Shown: positions 8,263-11,455 of the stretch, in pieces | Numbering within the stretch: position 1 is the stretch's first letter | Layout of the letters: each line of letters begins with the position of its first letter | From: Diplocarpon mali | Taxonomy: Eukaryota > Ascomycota > Leotiomycetes > Helotiales > Drepanopezizaceae | Reading direction: 5' to 3' | Length of the DNA stretch: 11,455 nucleotides | NCBI GenBank assembly: GCA_024741835.1 | Contig: JAENRP010000671.1 | Location: 1 to 11,455 of the forward strand | Notes under the pieces: model-generated | What the model was told of the DNA's origin: nothing | What the model saw: the letters and a program-made list of their open reading frames with translations, nothing else | Databases searched by the model: none | Program-made: the position numbers and the translations under genes

Positions 8263-10312
8263 TTTGCTACTAATCTGCCTCCTTTATATACCTATTTTAT
8301 ATACTTCCTTATGCGAGTTAAAAAGGTCTTTTTAAAAGAGAGTACTACTAGTATTAGTACGCAGATTCCTATATAAGAGGCAAGCTGCCCTTATTCCTAG
8401 GGTCATCCTATACAGCTATACTATATGCGATATAAAGGGTTTCGTATGTATTTCAAATAGCTGTTTAGCCAAAGGACTTCGAAAGGATATTTATATACAG
8501 CTAGGAGGGACTATAGGAGGGAGGATATTCATAGGTATAAAGGTACTATCTCAGTTATATAGAAATAGATAGATATTATAATAGATTCTTTTTAATAATA
8601 AGTACTTAACTATATTCACATGAATATCAATTACCGGTATAGAACCTATAATACTGCTCTTAGTCTAATTAGAGTTCTTAAGTAGAGCGGTTCCTTATGA
8701 TGCAGATGCTAAGGATCTTATAAATTCCCTTTAAATCCTTAGTATTAAAACGTTTCCGAATAGTTATAAAGAACTAATCCAATTGAGTAGTTGTTTTCGC
8801 AGCTATAGTAATATCGTCGATATATAATAGCAACTTGATTCTATACTTAGTATAGGTAAATAGATAAGGGTTAGCTAGGCTTTAAACGAATCCTATTTCT
8901 ATTAGAGTAGAGCTATATAAGAGGTTCCAATTATAGGCTGATTGCTTAAGCCTATAGATACTGTAGAGTATATAGAGAGAGTGGCTAGCGCGTATAGGAA
9001 TATCGTTAGGTTAAGAGAGAAAAATCCGTTCCTTTATAGTCGCTTTAGTAAATGCATTTTTAATATCGTACTATTTGCATTCAAGGTCCTTAGTAGCTAC
9101 TATTGCTATAAATATATAAAGGGTATCTATGCGAACTATTAGTGCAAATATATCGAAGTAGTCTTTTCTATACTATTAGGAGAAGCCCTTAGCTATAAGC
9201 CTTACCTTATAACGTTCTAGGGTCCTATTTATATATATTTTGATTATAAAGACCCACTTTATTAAAACTAAGTTCATATCCTTTAACATCAGTTCCTTTA
9301 TCTATATGCTATTTATAATAAGAGAACTTATCTCCTCTTAAATTGCCTTATTCTATACTACTCTATTCTCTAGATTATTAATAGCTTTATTATATATCTT
9401 TAGAAGAGAGATTTTCATTATCCCCTTAATAGCTAAGAACGCATTATCTTTATCGAAGCTTTATTAAAGTTCGAGCTCGTAGATCCTATATGCTATTATA
9501 GCTTAGATACGCTTAAACTTGCGTTCATTTAAGTTGTCTTCTAATTCTAGGTCTCTATTCCTTTTTAAAGGCGTAGGTTCGGCTATGGGTTCTATAGGCT
9601 TATTATCTAAGGAACTGCTTTCTAATAGTAGAGGCTTATTATTACTTATACCTATTTTAGGAATATCCTTTACTATAAGTGCTTTAACTAAAGGGATAAT
9701 AATATTAAAGTTATTTTATACTTTAGGTAGTTTGCAAATAATAGGAATAGTCTATTCGACCTTTAGGCGATTAGTAGGTCGTCGATTAGTAAGTGCGCTT
9801 AATATACTTAAGTTAAAAGAAAGGGGTTATTAGTTCGACTTAATAGTATTACTATTAAGTAGTATACCTTACGAATCTCTAAGTATATAGAGCTTTAAGG
9901 ATAGCTCCTTCTTATTTTAAGATTCGTTAAACTCAACTATTAAAGATATGATTACTTGCCTTAAGTCTAGCGCATATACTATCTATTGCTTTATTATCTA
10001 TTTAATATACCTAATAAATATATACTCTCTACTTCGGTCTATTAGCTTCTTGCTCTTTATACCTATAGGCTAGGACTTTAGACTAATATAAGAGTAGCAA
10101 ACGCTTTTAAAGACGCAGATATAGTCTAGGCTTAGTTTCTATTTAAAATATGCTTTATATAGCAATATTTAGGTGCTATTAACTATTAGTCTATTACTTA
10201 TTCTATTTCGCAAGTATATATCTGCCTTAATCGTAAGGTCCTAGAATTCTAATAGCAAGTCAGCATCTTATAGTAAAGCGCAATAGTTAGTCTTTGCTTA
10301 TTAAATGCTTCG

Positions 10313-10606
10313 CTTAATAATACTATTCTAATAAGAACCTTTATATATTATAATTAATTTATAATAAACTCCTTATTTTGCCTATTCATTAAGCTTTGCC
10401 TTAATCTTTAATATATTATTAGACTTAATAGCTATTAGCTTTAATTAGGTCTAGCGTTCCTTTATCACTTTCTAAGTTTCTAGCTTTTTTATAAGCTTAG
10501 ATTTGGTCTTAGTATAAATAGTCTATATCTATTAAATAGAGTTATCTACTATTTAAGAAAACTAATTATTTCCTTTAATTAAGGTTATAAATAGTCTAAT
10601 AGTATT
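10313..10606 (-). other. Copia 2 integrase catalytic triad, all three residues lost
   Basis: AAT at 10604-10606 (in SINTI), AAT at 10418-10420 (in IKSNN) and AAG at 10313-10315 (in NSIIKRS) take the D, D and E positions. There are 34 residues between the second and third. Each is one G to A change from the expected codon, and each is preceded by T, the RIP context on this strand. Confidence 0.8.
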
Positions 10607-10903
10607 AATAGATATTAGCGCTAGTATCGAATCTTTCTATAGATTAAGCTTAATTTGCGTTTAATTTCAAAGTTTTATTAGCTTGCAAATTTAGTATACT
10701 AGGCGATCCTTTAGTACTTAGATCTTCTATTTTAAAGTTAAGACCTTATATAAGCCTTTTAATTTCTCTAGCCTTAAATATGCGAATCTTTTATATATTA
10801 GCTAATACCTTAATAGGCTTTTGGCTTCTAATAGCTTTAATAGCCTATTATCAGTCGATACTTTATTATTAGCAGCTAAAAGGGAATAGTAATAGTAGTT
10901 CGA

Positions 10904-11341
10904 GGTTTTGCCGTTTTCTAATTGCAAGCCCGGCTTAGGAGTCGTTTTTAATAAAATCGCAAGATCTACTTGCGGTCTTAGCTTAAGAGTCGATTTTCTA
11001 AAAATAGCAAGATTTACTTACGATCTTAGCTTAAGAGTCATTTCTGCGAATTTCACTTATAATCTTAGCTTAAGAGTTATTTTTAGTAAATCTGCAGAAT
11101 CCACTTATAAGCCTGGCCTAGGAGTCATTTCTACTAAATTCACTTATAGTCCTAGCTTAGGAGTTATCTTCAAGGATATATTGCATTCTACCTATAGTCT
11201 TAGCTTAAGAGTCATTTTCGCGAATTTCACTTATAATCCTAGCTTAAAAGTCCATCTATTCTCCTTATCCTCGCTTAATTATATTAAGGCAAAGAGTGCA
11301 CTTTCTTTAAAGGAATCCACTTATAAGTCTGGCCTAAGAGT
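10904..11341 (-). repeat. In-frame array of nine TPKPGLQV-like repeats within copia 2
   Basis: Read on the minus strand in the pol frame, nine units each open with a core of the form T-P/L-K-P/L-G/R-L-Q-V (Q now mostly a stop). Cores begin (first base of the Thr codon) at 11341, 11251, 11212, 11164, 11125, 11077, 11038, 10990 and 10942. The spacings are 90, 39, 48, 39, 48, 39, 48, 48: units of 13 or 16 codons, the first lengthened to 30. The spacer after the core is variable (VKFAEM-like in the 13-codon units, VDLAILLK-like in the 16-codon units). All steps are multiples of three. The array sits between the segment downstream of protease and the HHCC finger, where copia polyproteins normally have no repeat. 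Its function is unknown. Confidence 0.8.
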
Positions 11342-11455
11342 TAATTTCTATAATATTACCTTTAAGATAATATAAAGTCTATCTTTAATTTTAGCTTTAA
11401 AGATCACTTTATAATTATTATTTATAAATTATATAAATTGATTATTAAAAACTCT

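Larger units (their letters stand above)
7916..8620 (-). repeat. Candidate LTR and leader of a third element
   Basis: Non-coding. On the minus strand it begins at 8620 with TGTGAATATA, exactly where the copia 2 reverse transcriptase stops being readable, and has a TATA box (TATATAAAT, 8489-8497) about 120 bases downstream. It keeps more CA/TG than the coding blocks. From 8110 to 8260 the + strand is pyrimidine-rich with four copies of TTTGCTATT. At 8020-8038 there is a perfect palindrome with 9-base arms. The inner end of the LTR is not visible and no second copy is present, so the call rests on the start, the TATA box and the junction. Confidence 0.38.
8621..11455 (-). pseudogene. pol: Ty1/copia pol remnant 2: integrase and reverse transcriptase
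   Basis: A minus-strand frame from the right edge to 8621, with every landmark in the same phase. In order: a segment ending FKAKIKDRLYIIL (about 11360-11398); a nine-unit repeat array; the integrase HHCC finger YKRFAYLRLEKL (10760-10795, both His now Tyr) with its Cys pair as Y..C (second Cys at 10685-10687); integrase core sites at 10604-10606, 10418-10420 and 10313-10315 reading N, N, K instead of D, D, E, with IVDNS between; YEAYF-like and SLDYICVFKSVC at about 10080-10150; a linker; RT start NLVLIKWVF and ERYKVRLIAKGFS (about 9180-9270); motif A YDIKNAF (Asp at 9065-9067); LYRLKQSAYNW (about 8925-8957); YIDD at 8813-8824; LDxEQY at about 8651. The last part of RT and RNase H are cut off at 8620 by the LTR-like sequence. 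Gag and protease lie outside the window. Confidence 0.87.
8621..11455 (-). mobile_element. Ty1/copia retrotransposon 2, interrupted at 3' end
   Basis: Defined by the minus-strand pol remnant with copia domain order and a YxDD RT. It continues beyond the right edge. RNase H and 3' LTR are not found to the left of the interrupting unit, where instead the plus-strand copia 1 lies, so the arrangement is more than a simple nested insertion: a deletion or rearrangement must have removed the rest. Confidence 0.75.

Noticed and set aside
8105..8335. Open + strand frame of 76 codons, very rich in Leu and Tyr, like a membrane protein
   Set aside because: It comes from a pyrimidine-rich low-complexity tract; no start context, neighbours or conserved pattern support a gene.
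8942..9142. Open + strand frame of 66 codons
   Set aside because: It is antisense to the RT motif A region of copia 2, whose minus-strand frame is clearly identified.
9519..9833. Open + strand frame of 104 codons
   Set aside because: It lies antisense to the copia 2 linker between integrase and RT.
10908..11375. Open + strand frame of 155 codons with repeated SLRVIF/NFTYN units
   Set aside because: It is antisense to the minus-strand copia 2 repeat array, which is in frame with integrase and RT. The + strand stays open because RIP stops (TAA/TAG) in the coding strand read TTA/CTA on the other.

Overview
The window looks like a gene-poor heterochromatic segment of a filamentous ascomycete (Pezizomycotina), built from transposable elements that were damaged by repeat-induced point mutation (RIP). 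CpA and TpG are scarce and TpA is everywhere, while CpG is still common (for example the GCGGCCGC run near 7003-7010), which fits RIP at CpA rather than ordinary CpG methylation decay. Every recognisable protein is full of TAA and TAG codons that CAA, CAG or TGG would give by one transition, yet the reading frames hold for up to 2.8 kb without net frameshifts. I see no intact host gene, rRNA, tRNA or CRISPR array.

Layout, left to right: (1) 1-474, an LTR-like segment on the + strand with upstream direct repeats and a TATA box at 297; its right end coincides with the break in the next element. (2) 475-3815, a Ty3/gypsy element on the - strand: LTR start at 3815, gag (start codon at 3172, capsid, CCHC knuckle at 1754-1795), then protease (DCRA at 1500-1511) and the first part of reverse transcriptase in the -1 frame, cut off at about 475. 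(3) 3816-6653, a Ty1/copia pol on the + strand, cut at its 5' end inside the integrase zinc finger by the gypsy LTR; integrase core, RT and RNase H follow in one frame. (4) 6654-8620, an unidentified segment, perhaps a third minus-strand retroelement: a candidate LTR start at 8620 with a TATA box, a degraded minus-strand frame at 6880-7915, and an A-rich end. (5) 8621-11455, a second and different copia pol on the - strand, with HHCC integrase and a YxDD RT, running off the right edge and holding an unusual in-frame array of nine TPKPGLQV-like repeats.

The pieces read as a nested graveyard: gypsy inserted into copia 1, an unknown LTR element inserted into gypsy, and another LTR-like unit inserted into copia 2. 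None could encode a working protein now. In both copia copies all three integrase catalytic acidic residues are lost (D to N, D to N, E to K) while the RT aspartates survive, and the dinucleotide context of each codon explains most of this pattern.
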